The notes under the pieces were generated by a model. The model did not search any database. It was not told where the DNA came from and saw nothing but the letters and a program-made list of their open reading frames with translations. DNA of 64,000 bases, taken from NCBI RefSeq assembly GCF_902167145.1, contig NC_050098.1, forward strand, positions 80,764,207 to 80,828,206, written 5' to 3'. Shown one piece after another: positions 1-8,939 of this stretch; positions within the stretch are counted from its first letter, which is position 1; every line of letters starts with the position of its first letter. This stretch comes from Zea mays (taxonomy: Eukaryota > Streptophyta > Magnoliopsida > Poales > Poaceae). A program made the translations under genes and the position numbers.

Positions 1-135
1 ATTTCGTCGTCTCCTTTCGGCTGAGGGCCCGAAGACGTTTTAGCAGGATCTGAAGTAAGATAGGATACGGCTACAATGCTATTACAAATCGCAAACAAAT
101 CTTAAAGCCTAAAGATTACAACACAATAAAAACTA

Positions 136-3100
136 TTAGTTAATACCTAATTGACCTTCGGCCTCTGCGCTCTTTTCAGCAGCCTCAGCTACTTCTCTAG
201 CATCGTGAATGCCCTTTTCACTTCTTCGAATAATTTCTCCGGCCATTTCTCGGCCACCATTATCCCAGATATCGGTAAAAAATTTTCCACCAATTATACT
301 AGCTTCGGCCGAAGGATCTCTTGCATCTTCAAAGGACAAAGCAGCTTCGGACTGTGCTAAAATTTTTACATGTTCGCAGCCTTTCTTCTCTAAGATGGTG
401 GCAATCCCTCTGGCACCAGAGAAGGCACATATATCTCCTCGGCTATTTAAAATTTCTTCGAAGGCCTCAGCTTCGTGGTCGATCCATTCGATGGGACCTT
501 CGGGATTGCCTCTCGTAAAGTTTTCTTCGCTTGAGAAGGCGCCAACCCTGGCGAAGCTAGCTTTTAACTTTTTAACACACTCTATAGATTTGTTATAGCA
601 TCTCTTTTTGGACGAACGAAGCTCTTCAACAGTTATTTCTAGGTGATCGGCCCATTGGTCGCTGAGTTCTCGCTTTGTTTCTTCAAGTATGCGTTCTTCC
701 TTGGCTCTGGCCAGTTGTTTCCGAAGGTCTTCAATTTCCCGCTTCTGAGCTTCAGCTTGGCCTTTAAAAGCAGCTTCGTCCTCCTTTATTTTATGTATCA
801 ATGAGTACAACATTTTATCTTTTTCGAGACCTTCGTTCCTCAGTTCAATAACTTCGGAACGAAGGTTGCTCAGGGCTATAGAACACCCTTCGTCTTCAAC
901 ATCTTTCTGTGCCCTGAGGGCATTGCTGAGTATCAGGCCCTGCAAAGAGAAATATGTCTGCGTCAATAGGTTTAAACAAACGAAAAATTTTGAACTCAAC
1001 AAAAAATACAAGGATTTCATTTGTCGCACCTTTAAGCTATTGTAAGCTAGGCTGTCGGCCAGATCGTTCTTTGACAGCACCGAAAGTCCGTCTTCTAAAG
1101 TTGGGAATCCGAAGCTCCTGCTCATCTCCCGACAGACAGAAATTTCCTTGCTGTCGGGGAGACAATACAAGAAGTCTTCTTCTCCACTACCATTGAATAT
1201 TAACGCCCCCTTCGGATATTTCAGTTTTTGGGCGTAGTGCTGGGCCTCTTGCTCTTCTTTTTCTGATAATTTTTTCCCCGAAGCATGACGAAGAATATAA
1301 TCACGAACTTTCGGGGATGCTTCGGGGGCAATGACACCGGTTTCTTCAACAAAAGTTGGCTTTGTTATTTTTTCTGCCTCACTTTCCAAGGATTTTATCT
1401 TTGCAGGCTCTGAGGGCCCAGCTTCGGCTTCAGTCTCTTGCCCTGGAGCTCTAAAACCAGAAATTTCAGTTGTTGTTTCAGGAATGACAGCAGCCCTCTT
1501 CGGAGGTGTGCTTGAAGATTTGATCGTTTCCAGTACATCTAGCACATTAGCCATTCTCTTTCTTTTTGGAGTCACTGCTGGCACTTTTTGATTTTTTATT
1601 ATATCAATGCTTGCCGCGGGACTCAAAACTTCTGATGTTTTGGATCCCTCAGTTGCTTCTTTTACCTCTTCCATTTTTTCTGTGGACGGCGCTTCGGCCT
1701 TCTCTTTCATTTCTGATAACAAAATCTTCGATTGTTCCAATTCTATCTTTGTTGGCACTTCGACCGTTTCTGCGACTTCTGGCAGCAAGGTTGGCTCGGC
1801 TGGTTTTTCAGCTTCGGCGGCCGAAGGAGTTCCTTCGGTAAACTCAGGCACCGAAGCTGGTTCAATATAGCGCGGCCGATGTGTGAGGACCTTTATCTTC
1901 TTTCTTTTCGGTTCTGGCTCGCTAGGAGCAATTGCAGCTTCTTCCTTTGCAGAGGTTGTGTTTTTTCTCTTCTGCCTTCGAATGGGATAGCAATAGTCAG
2001 GGTAGACAAACCCGATTGCATCAAATACCCGATTCAGCCTTTTCTTTTTTCGGCCTCCGAAGGCTGCTGACATTGCAGTGTCTTCGGCCTTCGAATAAGC
2101 CCCAAGCAGTTCATCGCTTAAATTTTCAATACTTTTTAACCAGTCATCATCTGGCTCAACGAATTTATCTCCAAATTTAAAAGTGTACTTCAACCTGATA
2201 AGTCCACCTTCGTCGGCCTCTTTTACGGTTTCTTGTGGCATTTCCCAATTCTCCGCGAGCGGCCATACCCTGAAGGCAATATGCTCTTGTACTAAGTCTC
2301 TTGTCCCAATGAAAGAACAGACTGCGCCGAAGGCCCTCTGGCATTCTTCGGCAACTTCATTCATTTCAACCTTCGGCCTTCGAAGGCCGAAGCTTTGCCA
2401 AATAGGGCGCATAATTATACCTTTGATATCTTCTCGTATTGTCAGATCACTCTTCACATAGAACCATTCTGTCATCCAGTCTCCGGGCCATCTTTTCCGA
2501 AAGGTTGGCACGGGGCAGCTTGACCCGGACCGAGAAACAAAACTGTAGCAGCCAAAATTGTTGTGATACTGTTCCTTACCCCAAGGTTTTGTTTCATATG
2601 ATAATTCATGTATATTGCAGAAGCTTTTTGCGTCAGGCTTCAGACCTTGGCTTCTCACGGCCCACACGAAGATGTTTAGCTTTATAATTGCCTCGGGGGT
2701 AAGTTGATGGAGATAGATTTCGAATATTTTCAGCACCTCCACAACGAAGCTGCTCAAAGGAAATCGCAGTCCAGCTTTCAAAAAGCTTCGGTACACTACG
2801 ACTTCATTCTCTTCAGGGTGGGGGCAAGTTTTCTCCCCTTCGTCGGCCCTCACAATGGACAGATCCCGAAAATACCTTCCTCTCATGTTGATAAGATGAT
2901 TCTCTTTGATAGTTGATTTACCATAAACTGAATGGCTTGGTCGCCATGGACGATCTTCGGAGTCTTCACCACCACTGTCCACATCATAGCTGTCACTATC
3001 ACCAGTATCCTCAGACAAACCTTCCAGAATCTCCTTGGTGATTTTTTCTGTGTTGGTCTTTGACATCGCTATAAGAAACCCCAAATTTTTCTCTTCGTCG

Positions 3101-3156
3101 AGGCTCAGCTTCGTCTCAGCAGCAGTCTTCTTATCTTCGGACATCTTCGGAGACAC
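136..3156 (-). CDS. Antisense extra ORF of Tat-type retrotransposon (putative gypsy-type transposase domain)
   Basis: This is an uninterrupted 1006-codon ORF, striking among decayed neighbours. Roughly residues 105-210 resemble the plant 'putative gypsy type transposon' domain (Transposase_28 in my memory), including the stretch FPLSSFVVEVLKIFEIYLHQ. Basic clusters such as GGRKKKRLNR and PKRKKIKV look like nuclear localisation signals. The middle third is low-complexity, rich in Glu, Pro, Ala and Thr. About residues 770-880 form a heptad-like coiled coil rich in Glu, Lys and Leu. It lies opposite to the element's sense strand, immediately inside the 3' LTR, with a TATA box 131 bp upstream. 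A 90-nt stretch at 940-1029 looks like an in-frame intron, giving about 976 aa if spliced. No gag or pol motif is present. The biochemical role is unknown; such ORFs are carried as cargo by Tat elements. Confidence 0.75.
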   Translation of the reverse strand: MSPKMSEDKKTAAETKLSLDEEKNLGFLIAMSKTNTEKITKEILEGLSEDTGDSDSYDVDSGGEDSEDRPWRPSHSVYGKSTIKENHLINMRGRYFRDLSIVRADEGEKTCPHPEENEVVVYRSFLKAGLRFPLSSFVVEVLKIFEIYLHQLTPEAIIKLNIFVWAVRSQGLKPDAKSFCNIHELSYETKPWGKEQYHNNFGCYSFVSRSGSSCPVPTFRKRWPGDWMTEWFYVKSDLTIREDIKGIIMRPIWQSFGLRRPKVEMNEVAEECQRAFGAVCSFIGTRDLVQEHIAFRVWPLAENWEMPQETVKEADEGGLIRLKYTFKFGDKFVEPDDDWLKSIENLSDELLGAYSKAEDTAMSAAFGGRKKKRLNRVFDAIGFVYPDYCYPIRRQKRKNTTSAKEEAAIAPSEPEPKRKKIKVLTHRPRYIEPASVPEFTEGTPSAAEAEKPAEPTLLPEVAETVEVPTKIELEQSKILLSEMKEKAEAPSTEKMEEVKEATEGSKTSEVLSPAASIDIIKNQKVPAVTPKRKRMANVLDVLETIKSSSTPPKRAAVIPETTTEISGFRAPGQETEAEAGPSEPAKIKSLESEAEKITKPTFVEETGVIAPEASPKVRDYILRHASGKKLSEKEEQEAQHYAQKLKYPKGALIFNGSGEEDFLYCLPDSKEISVCREMSRSFGFPTLEDGLSVLSKNDLADSLAYNSLKVRQMKSLYFLLSSKFFVCLNLLTQTYFSLQGLILSNALRAQKDVEDEGCSIALSNLRSEVIELRNEGLEKDKMLYSLIHKIKEDEAAFKGQAEAQKREIEDLRKQLARAKEERILEETKRELSDQWADHLEITVEELRSSKKRCYNKSIECVKKLKASFARVGAFSSEENFTRGNPEGPIEWIDHEAEAFEEILNSRGDICAFSGARGIATILEKKGCEHVKILAQSEAALSFEDARDPSAEASIIGGKFFTDIWDNGGREMAGEIIRRSEKGIHDAREVAEAAEKSAEAEGQLGIN
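940..1029 (-). other. Probable in-frame intron inside the antisense ORF
   Basis: On the - strand the coding sequence meets GTGCGACAAATG and ends in TTTCTCTTTGCAG, a good plant donor/acceptor pair with a T-rich 3' end. The 90 nt are divisible by three, so the ORF reads through, but the encoded stretch (KSLYFLLSSKFFVCLNLL and after) is hydrophobic and unlike the charged sequence on both sides. Splicing is an inference. Confidence 0.55.
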
Positions 3157-3286
3157 TAAAAAACTGTTTTCGAAGCCGAAGCTTCAAAACTAAAAGCTTA
3201 ACAAATCGTAGTGCACAAGAGCTAAAAATTGAGTGAGCAGGAGCAGTTGGCCAGAGAGCGTGTCAAATGCGTTTGCGGTATGGCCG

Positions 3287-3294
3287 TATTTATA
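3287..3294 (-). promoter_or_regulatory. TATA box for the antisense ORF
   Basis: The - strand reads CGTATAAATACGG here, 131 bp upstream of the ATG at 3156. It lies outside the LTR, so it would give the antisense ORF a transcription start independent of the LTR promoter. Confidence 0.5.
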
Positions 3295-3440
3295 CGCCGA
3301 GTGCGTTGAAAATTGAAAGACCCCGCTTGTCAGTGAATATTGCTATTCTAGCAAAGGGAAGGTGTTTTTTTCGGACCTTCGGCGTAAAGCCTTCGTCCAG
3401 GTCGCAATCTAAATTTATTATTTTGAACAAATTAATATTG

Positions 3441-3451
3441 CGAGGGGCTAC
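3441..3451 (+). other. Polypurine tract of the Tat-type element
   Basis: CGAGGGGCTAC lies directly before the LTR start TGTTGGGG. A purine-rich tract in this position primes plus-strand synthesis. It identifies the LTR at 3452 as the 3' LTR and sets the element's direction as +. Confidence 0.65.
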
Positions 3452-4094
3452 TGTTGGGGACCTTCGGCATCCGAAGGTCCTCAAAAATAGGATTTAATAG
3501 TGTTTCTGGAGTATAATGTGTGAACAGGTATCTTCGGACTCAAGTCAGGTATTACAGTAGACCAGAATAAGACGAAGGTTGGTGAACCACCGAAGGTCTA
3601 AGCAGGAAAGCTTCGGCGTGACAGCAGCAGATGAAACCGACTTAAAGATGAAAAGGCTATTTAGACCTCGACAGATTACTATAGAATTATTATCGAGTGT
3701 AAAGGGCATTAATGTAATTTTGCACGGGCTGCGTCCCGTGCCTATAAATAGGTGAATAGTAGCCCCGTACTGTTCACGCTGACTTGGCATTCGCTTTTTG
3801 CGTCACGCTTGTATTATCATCTCCTTCCAATTGAAGGTACACTTGTAATTCAATGATATTTCTGTTTATGTTTAATGATAATACATAACTGTTCATGATG
3901 CCATTTATATTCCTTGCATTTCATCCTTCGTCGTTATGAAATGAATTTATGAAGGTATACTCTTCATAACCTTCGTCCGAAGAGCATTATACCCCAAAGG
4001 AGATAATGTTTCGAAGGACGAAGGACTTTAACGATTAACATTTTCTATGTTGCCTTGTTCTTAACTCATAGCATTTGAGAACAAGTCCCCAACA
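3452..4094 (+). repeat. 3' LTR of the Tat-type element
   Basis: The LTR begins TGTTGGGGACC and ends GTCCCCAACA, about 643 bp. A TATA box (TATAAATA) at 3743-3750 follows the GCGTCCCGTGCC block that is also found in the related LTR at 57079-57748. CTTCGG and GAAGG motifs are frequent. Confidence 0.8.
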
Positions 4095-4144
4095 CTGCCC
4101 AACCTTGAATCTCGAGGGCGAGATTCTTTTAAGGGGGATAGGTT
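4095..4144 (+). pseudogene. 3' internal end of a second Ty3/gypsy element, with polypurine tract
   Basis: The sequence AACCTTGAATCTCGAGG (NLESR in one frame) followed by TTTTAAGGGGGATAGG resembles the end of a chromovirus-like pol and its polypurine tract, placed directly before the LTR at 4145. The Tat-type element is inserted between this and the rest of pol, which lies outside the window. Confidence 0.5.
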
Positions 4145-6673
4145 TGTAACGCCCTGAATTTGGGGGTAGAATTTTTTCTTCTTTTTACTCACCAAATTCA
4201 GGCGTTACTCTCTTTTCTCTTCCTGTTTCGCTCCTTCTCCCCAATTTCAAACCTAAGTTGACATGGGTGTTGCATCATGCCGAATCATATTTTCTTTTGT
4301 CTGATGTCGTGTTTAGTCGTGTGTGTTGCTTAGTTTCATTTTGGATTTTGCTTCGTGAATTGAATTCCGATCTGTGGTTGTGCGTGTCGTGGGTTTTGAC
4401 CCACGGTGCGGCCCAGCCTAGCCTGACCCAGCCCAGCTTGGTCCGCGCGCCCCTGGCGCCCGTGCCCTCCCCATGCGCGCCCCCCTCCCCTGGTCTCTTC
4501 CCCTCATTCAATTCTCCCGCGCAGCAACCTCCTCTCTCTCCCACTTCTCTCTCTCCCCATGGTGCCCTAGGTTTTGGAGATGGTGATCGCTGGATTTGGA
4601 CCCCGAGGTGAGCTCCCCTCCCCTCTCCCTCTCCCTTTCTCTCTTCCCCTCCCATCCCCTTTCTCCTCCCCACGCGCGCCCCCTGTTTCCCCTGCGCGCG
4701 CACCCCTGTGCGGCCTCGGTCCCCGGCGGCGCGGCCCCTGCGCGGCCTCGGTCCCCGGCGGCGTGGCCCCTGCTCCACGGTGGCGCGGCCCCCTGCTCCC
4801 CAGCGGCGCGGCCCCTGCCCTCCCCCGCGGTGCCCCCCTGCTCCCCGGTCGCATGGCCCCCTGCCCTCCCGGCGGCGCGGCCCCCTGCCCCTCCTGCGGC
4901 GCGGCCTCGGCCCCTTCCCCCTGCGTGGCCCCTGCCTCCCCCCCCGCGGCGCGGCCTCGGCGCCCCGCGACCCGTGCCCTCGTGCCTCAGCGTGGCCTCG
5001 CGTGCCCCCCCCCGCGCGCGACTGTAGTTGCGCAGTGTTCGACTTTTAGTTTAATCCATTTTTAATTTTAGTTTAGTCGATGTGTTGCGTCGCGCGCTTC
5101 GTCGCGCGACGATTCATTTTAAATTCATCTTTATTAATGAGCTGTGTCGCGCGCTTCGTCGCGCGACGTTTCGTTTTAAATTCAGTTCAGTTGACGTATG
5201 CCGTCGTGCGTTTTGTCGCGCGACGCCTAACGTCTCTTTATAATTAACGCAAGTGTCTCGTTGCGCGCTCCGTCGCGCGACGAGTCATTTATTTCTTAAT
5301 TCAATTTAAGTGTTGTGTCGCGCATCTCGCCGCGCGAACAATCCTTTTAATTTACCTTTATCTGCTTATAATAATTAAACATGGAACATGACTTTACCCT
5401 ATGCTAAACGCGATGGCTAAATTAACACCATTCTGTTAGACGAGTATTTTAATTTATAATCGTGTGACGTGATCGCTCTTCGACCGTTGCCTCGACCATT
5501 ACTTTCTCTTTCTCGCTTAGTCGTAAGTGTGAGCCCTGCGTTGAACGTCTGTTTATTTATTGCATTCTATTATATGGTACTTGTGGCCCTTAAGGGGGCT
5601 CAAGCTGTTTCTCGAGTGCCTCTCCGTAAGGACCTGTTCGTTGGATGACCGCCCAGGAAAACAATGCAACCATGAGGGTGGAGTGGGACGCCCTTAGCTG
5701 AGTAATTAGAGGAACTGGGGTGTAGTTCGCTTCGTCGTCGTGCCGTTAATGGGGCTCGGTGTATGCGGCTCGCTCTGCCAAGGTTGGTTCGCCCCTTGGG
5801 GAGGAGTGCGGTGCATTTAGGAAACCTAACGGGCGACTACATCTCCAGGAAATCTTTGTAAAGGCTACGTAGTGAGACCTTGCCTATTCACCTTGGTAAT
5901 GTTTAAGGGTTTGATCGGCCCGAGGCAAGAGGGAATCACGACTTGTGGGTAAAGTGCGCAACCTCTGCAGAGTGTTATGAAATTGATATATCAGCCGTGC
6001 TCGCGGTTATGAGCGGCCAAGGGAGCTCCATTGATTAGAGATACTTGATCAGAGATGTATGGTTTATAGGTGGTGATGAGGAGGATGGTTATGATTATGC
6101 TTATGGTAATGGTAAGTGGTATTCTTTCCGTTTGGAAAGGGTACTTTGGGTTAATAACTTGGGTTAATGCTAAAACATGACTTTCTACTAGTAAATAATA
6201 ACCTGACCAACTAAAAGCAACTGCTTGACTTAACTCCACATAAAACTAGTCCACTACAGCCAAACGGGATATTTTGCTGAGTATGTTGATGTGTACTCAC
6301 CCTTGCTTTACACACCACCCCCCCAAGTTGTCCGCGTTGCAACCACTGCTCACGTGAAGATGAAGTCGTGGAGGAAGACTTCCAGGAGTTCCAAGAGTAC
6401 GATGAGTCCTAGGCATGGGTTAGCGGCAAACCCCCAGTCGGCTGCCTGTGTAGGCCGTGTGTATCTACGTTTGTTTTCCGCACTTTGATTATTGTTAAAG
6501 ACTATGTGGATGTCTCAGACATCATGATGTAATCGACGATTATACCTTCTTTTATGTCATTATTTGAGCAATGTGTGATGATGTCCAGTTATGTAACTAC
6601 TGTGTACGTGAATTGCTGATCCTGACACGTACATGGTTCGCATTCGGTTTGCCTTCTAAAACCAGGTGTGACA
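4145..6673 (+). repeat. Long (2.5-kb) 3' LTR of a Ty3/gypsy Tekay/Del-like element
   Basis: The LTR starts TGTAACGCCCTGAAT and ends AGGTGTGACA, about 2529 bp, typical of long-LTR Del/Tekay elements. The centre is very GC-rich (4430-5030: proline/alanine-rich open frames on both strands that I regard as non-coding). A block at 5080-5340 holds repeated GTCGCGCG palindromes. The piece around 5620-5700 (AAGGACCTG, GGAAAACAATGCAACC) matches what I remember of maize Tekay/Prem1-type LTRs. The right flank begins CAAGC, inside a gene fragment. Confidence 0.65.
5080..5340. repeat. Five-unit tandem repeat with GTCGCGCG/CGCGCGAC palindromes
   Basis: Units of about 55-65 bp each carry a variant of GTCGCGCGCTTCGTCGCGCG followed by an AT-rich spacer (TTTTAAATTCA type). 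The cores start near 5088, 5147, 5201, 5252 and 5314. Each core is an inverted repeat that could form a hairpin. Confidence 0.7.
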
Positions 6674-6674
6674 C

Positions 6675-7090
6675 AAGCTCCCCGCCAACTACCGCTACCT
6701 TGCGACTCTAGCCGTGGCCGCCGATAACGAGGGTTGTGGTGACGGAGATGCCAGCGGCAAGCGCTTGACCAAGAAGTAGATTTACACTCATCTGTGCCGA
6801 TCCACCCTCTTTGATGCCAGCAGAAAGGTAAACTCATTTGGTCATTCCTCCATGGAGGTATTATGCTTGTTTGTTAGGGCCGATCTACTGTGGATGCGGT
6901 TCTGTTATTAGCCTCGTGTTTGCTTGAAATTGTCTATTTTGCTTAATAGCCATCCATGCTGTCTATTTTAGGAATTTTGGATTCTGAAGAACAAGGGAGC
7001 CCTTTGCATGAGTATATCATCAAAGGCAATGACTATTACCGGGATATATGATCGGAGGTACTGGAGCCACCTCACCAGAGAAGAATCAAG
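6675..7090 (+). pseudogene. F-box protein PP2-A-like gene fragment (two partial exons)
   Basis: Exon piece 6675-6827 reads KLPANYRYLATLAVA... and then LTKK, a stop, IYTHLCRPTLFDASRK. A GT donor follows at 6828. Exon 6972-7090 reads EFWILKNKGALCMSISSKAM...GIYDRRYWSHLTREESR and ends at a GT. The KLPANY, CRPTLFD, FW..KNTGA, AMTITGIDDRRYW and EESR motifs are characteristic of plant F-box proteins with a phloem-protein-2 (lectin-like) domain, which act as SCF ubiquitin-ligase adaptors. The TAG at codon KK-*-IY replaces the expected Glu, so it is broken. The F-box itself and the third exon (beginning FHSVAYLQQ in the family) are missing. Confidence 0.75.
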
Positions 7091-7440
7091 GTACTTCTTT
7101 TCTTTAAGGCTGTTATTTTGTATAGCTTCTCCTTGATGTGTGTATCCCATTTCCTTTATATTTCTTATTGCTGCAACTACTTCAAAGTTTCAATTTTATT
7201 TCAGGTTTTGCATCATCAGTGTCAAGAGTTATTGAGTAATTTTTTTATTTAGCTGCCCAAAAAGTTCATACTAAAAACAGTTGAACTCTTCTTACTTCCT
7301 GAGAGAGAGAGAGATCGGGAGGGCAGCCATCGATTAGTCAAGATTACACCAACAATTACAGTAGAGGATATCTTGGCAATATACTATCTAACCCCCCTAG
7401 TAGGAACGTCGGTGGAATGGACGTTTATGCCGGACTGAAA
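7091..7440. other. Gap without recognised gene
   Basis: The third PP2-A exon would be expected here but cannot be found; a candidate acceptor near 7203 leads into unrelated sequence. A (GA)n run lies near 7304. The part from about 7320 may be the short LTR of the copia fragment that follows on the - strand. Confidence 0.3.
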
Positions 7441-7442
7441 CT

Positions 7443-8214
7443 CTAGGAAGACGCTCGAAGGCAGGCCTTTGGTGAAGATGTCGGTGAACTGCGAGGTGGT
7501 TGGCACGTGGAGGACGCGCACAACACTGCGGCTACGCGTTCACGAACAAAGTGAAGGTCAATCTCGACATGTTTGGTGCGTTGATGTTGCACCAGGTTGG
7601 TCGAGAGGTAGACAACACTCATTGTCGCAGTAAACAGCCATGGCATGCTGGAGAGGCTGGTGAAGCTCGAGTAGAAGCTAATGCAGCCAAGTCGCCTTAG
7701 CGACGCCGTTGGCGACGCCACGGTACTCAGCCTCTGCACTAGACCGAGAGACCGTCAGCTGTCGCTTGCTGGACCAGGAGATGAGACAGTCACCGAGGAA
7801 CACGACGTACCCTGACGTGGAGCGATGAGTGTCCGGGCTCTCGACCCAGTCGACATCTGTGTAGATAGTCAGCGAGTGTGGAGAGGAAGCACGAGCTACG
7901 AACAGCTCGAGGTCGACGGTGCCGTGCAGATAGCGAAGGATGCGCTTGACGGCGGTGAGATGCGGCTCCCGAGGATCATGCATGTAGAGGCAGACTTGTA
8001 CTGCATAAGTGATGTTCGGACGGGTGAATGTGAGATATTGCAAGACACCGACCAAGTTGCGGTTCAACGTCGACTCTGGAACCGGTGAGCCATCGGAGGA
8101 GAGCTTGGCCTGAGTGTTCACCGGGGTACTGCAAGGCTTGCACGCAGTCATGCCAGCGCGCTCCAGAATCTCGAAAGTGTACTGTCGTTGAGAGAGAACG
8201 AGGGACGCGCACAA
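7443..8214 (-). pseudogene. Ty1/copia reverse transcriptase C-terminus and RNase H, truncated
   Basis: Reading from 8214 leftwards: [89 protein letters not shown], then after a frameshift [20 protein letters not shown]. These are copia RT thumb and RNase H motifs. The same family appears at 42431-46187 and 48545-53743. The 5' side stops abruptly near 8214, where Helitron terminal sequence begins, and no gag, integrase or RT palm is present. Confidence 0.85.
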
Positions 8215-8259
8215 TATAACACATATTTTATATATAAGTTATCGTATTATTATATGGTC

Positions 8260-8287
8260 CCGTTGCAACGCACGGACACTTACCTAG
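8260..8287 (+). repeat. Helitron 3' terminus
   Basis: CCGTTGCAACGCACGG, then ACACTTAC and CTAG, followed by T at 8288. This agrees at every position with the Helitron 3' consensus I remember for maize (YCGTNRYAAHGCACGKRYAHNNNNCTAG). The inverted repeat CGTTGCAACG forms the small terminal hairpin. Confidence 0.75.
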
Positions 8288-8603
8288 TTTATGATATATT
8301 TTTATATTGAGTCGCTACGCTTCTATTTTATTGAAAATCAAACATAAAAAAGTAGAAATGAAATCACTCTATTATCTTCTACTACTCAACCAAACACAAC
8401 TTAGACAGTTGTTATAAATCGGTAAAATTGCAATATTTCCCCACAACAGCAGTGCTGTTCTGTATTCCCAAATTGCCACCCTGTTCTGCGTACTCGTCGA
8501 AACGACGATAACCACACGTCTCGAAACCCTAAGGCTGCCCCAAATTGTTATCCCAAACCCTAGACCTAAACGGCTCCATGCTGTGAGACCACCAACAGTG
8601 TCC
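8288..8603 (+). promoter_or_regulatory. Proximal promoter and 5' UTR of the 2OG dioxygenase gene
   Basis: This is the only non-transposon DNA between the Helitron end and the start codon, 316 bp. TTATAAAT at 8412-8419 is a possible TATA box, 185 bp before the ATG. The ATG at 8604 (TCCATGGCT) has a G at +4. Further upstream control sequence has been displaced or supplied by the Helitron. Confidence 0.45.
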
Positions 8604-8939
8604 ATGGCTCTGGACGCCCCGGTGGAGCGACGGGACGAGGTACAGATCGCGATGGGGAACGGAAACGGCGTGGCGCCGTCTCAACCGTCGCGGCCAGCCG
8701 GTCGGCCAACGGCTGCTGCGGCGGCAGCGCCATACGCGGACAGGCGGCTGCGGCTGAACCCAAATGCGGATCACAAGCCGGAAGACTACAGCGACGTGCG
8801 CGGCGAGTACGCGCCGGCCGTGTACAGCGCACTCGAGCGGCATCTCCCACCCAGCCTCATCGATGCCGACCGCGATGTCAAGCTACACTTCATGCGGGAC
8901 ATTCTCGCGCGCTACTGGCCGCAGGGCGAGCGTAACAAG
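8604..8939 (+). CDS. 2OG dioxygenase exon 1
   Basis: 112 codons from ATG at 8604. The first 40 residues are Ala/Pro-rich and probably disordered. From [18 protein letters not shown] on it matches the conserved N-terminal part of the family, ending WPQGERNK before a GTCTGG donor. Phase 0. Confidence 0.9.

Larger units (their letters stand above)
1..4094 (+). mobile_element. Ty3/gypsy Tat-type (Huck-like?) LTR element, 3' part
   Basis: The element reads on the + strand. It has a 3' LTR at 3452-4094 preceded by a purine-rich tract, and an internal region running off the left edge. The only coding sequence here is a long antisense ORF between where pol would lie and the 3' LTR, an arrangement known in Tat-lineage plant Ty3 elements. 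A second LTR of the same family sits at 57079-57748. The LTR ends in CCAACA, and what follows at 4095 is the terminal pol-like sequence of another Ty3 element, so this copy is inserted there. The Huck name is from memory of the CTTCGG-rich LTR and is tentative. Confidence 0.7.
6674..8287 (+). mobile_element. 3' part of a Helitron carrying gene fragments
   Basis: The right end at 8260-8287 matches the Helitron 3' consensus and is followed by T. Upstream lie a broken F-box/PP2-A gene fragment on the + strand and a truncated copia pol on the - strand, the patchwork expected of gene-capturing grass Helitrons. The 5' end is not visible: DNA left of 6674 is the inserted Ty3 nest, so the start would lie left of the window. 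That the gene fragment is inside the same Helitron is an inference. Confidence 0.5.

Noticed and set aside
4258..5065. Several overlapping Pro/Ala/Arg-rich open frames on both strands
   Set aside because: They arise from the extreme GC content of the long LTR; no domain, and frames on both strands are equally open.
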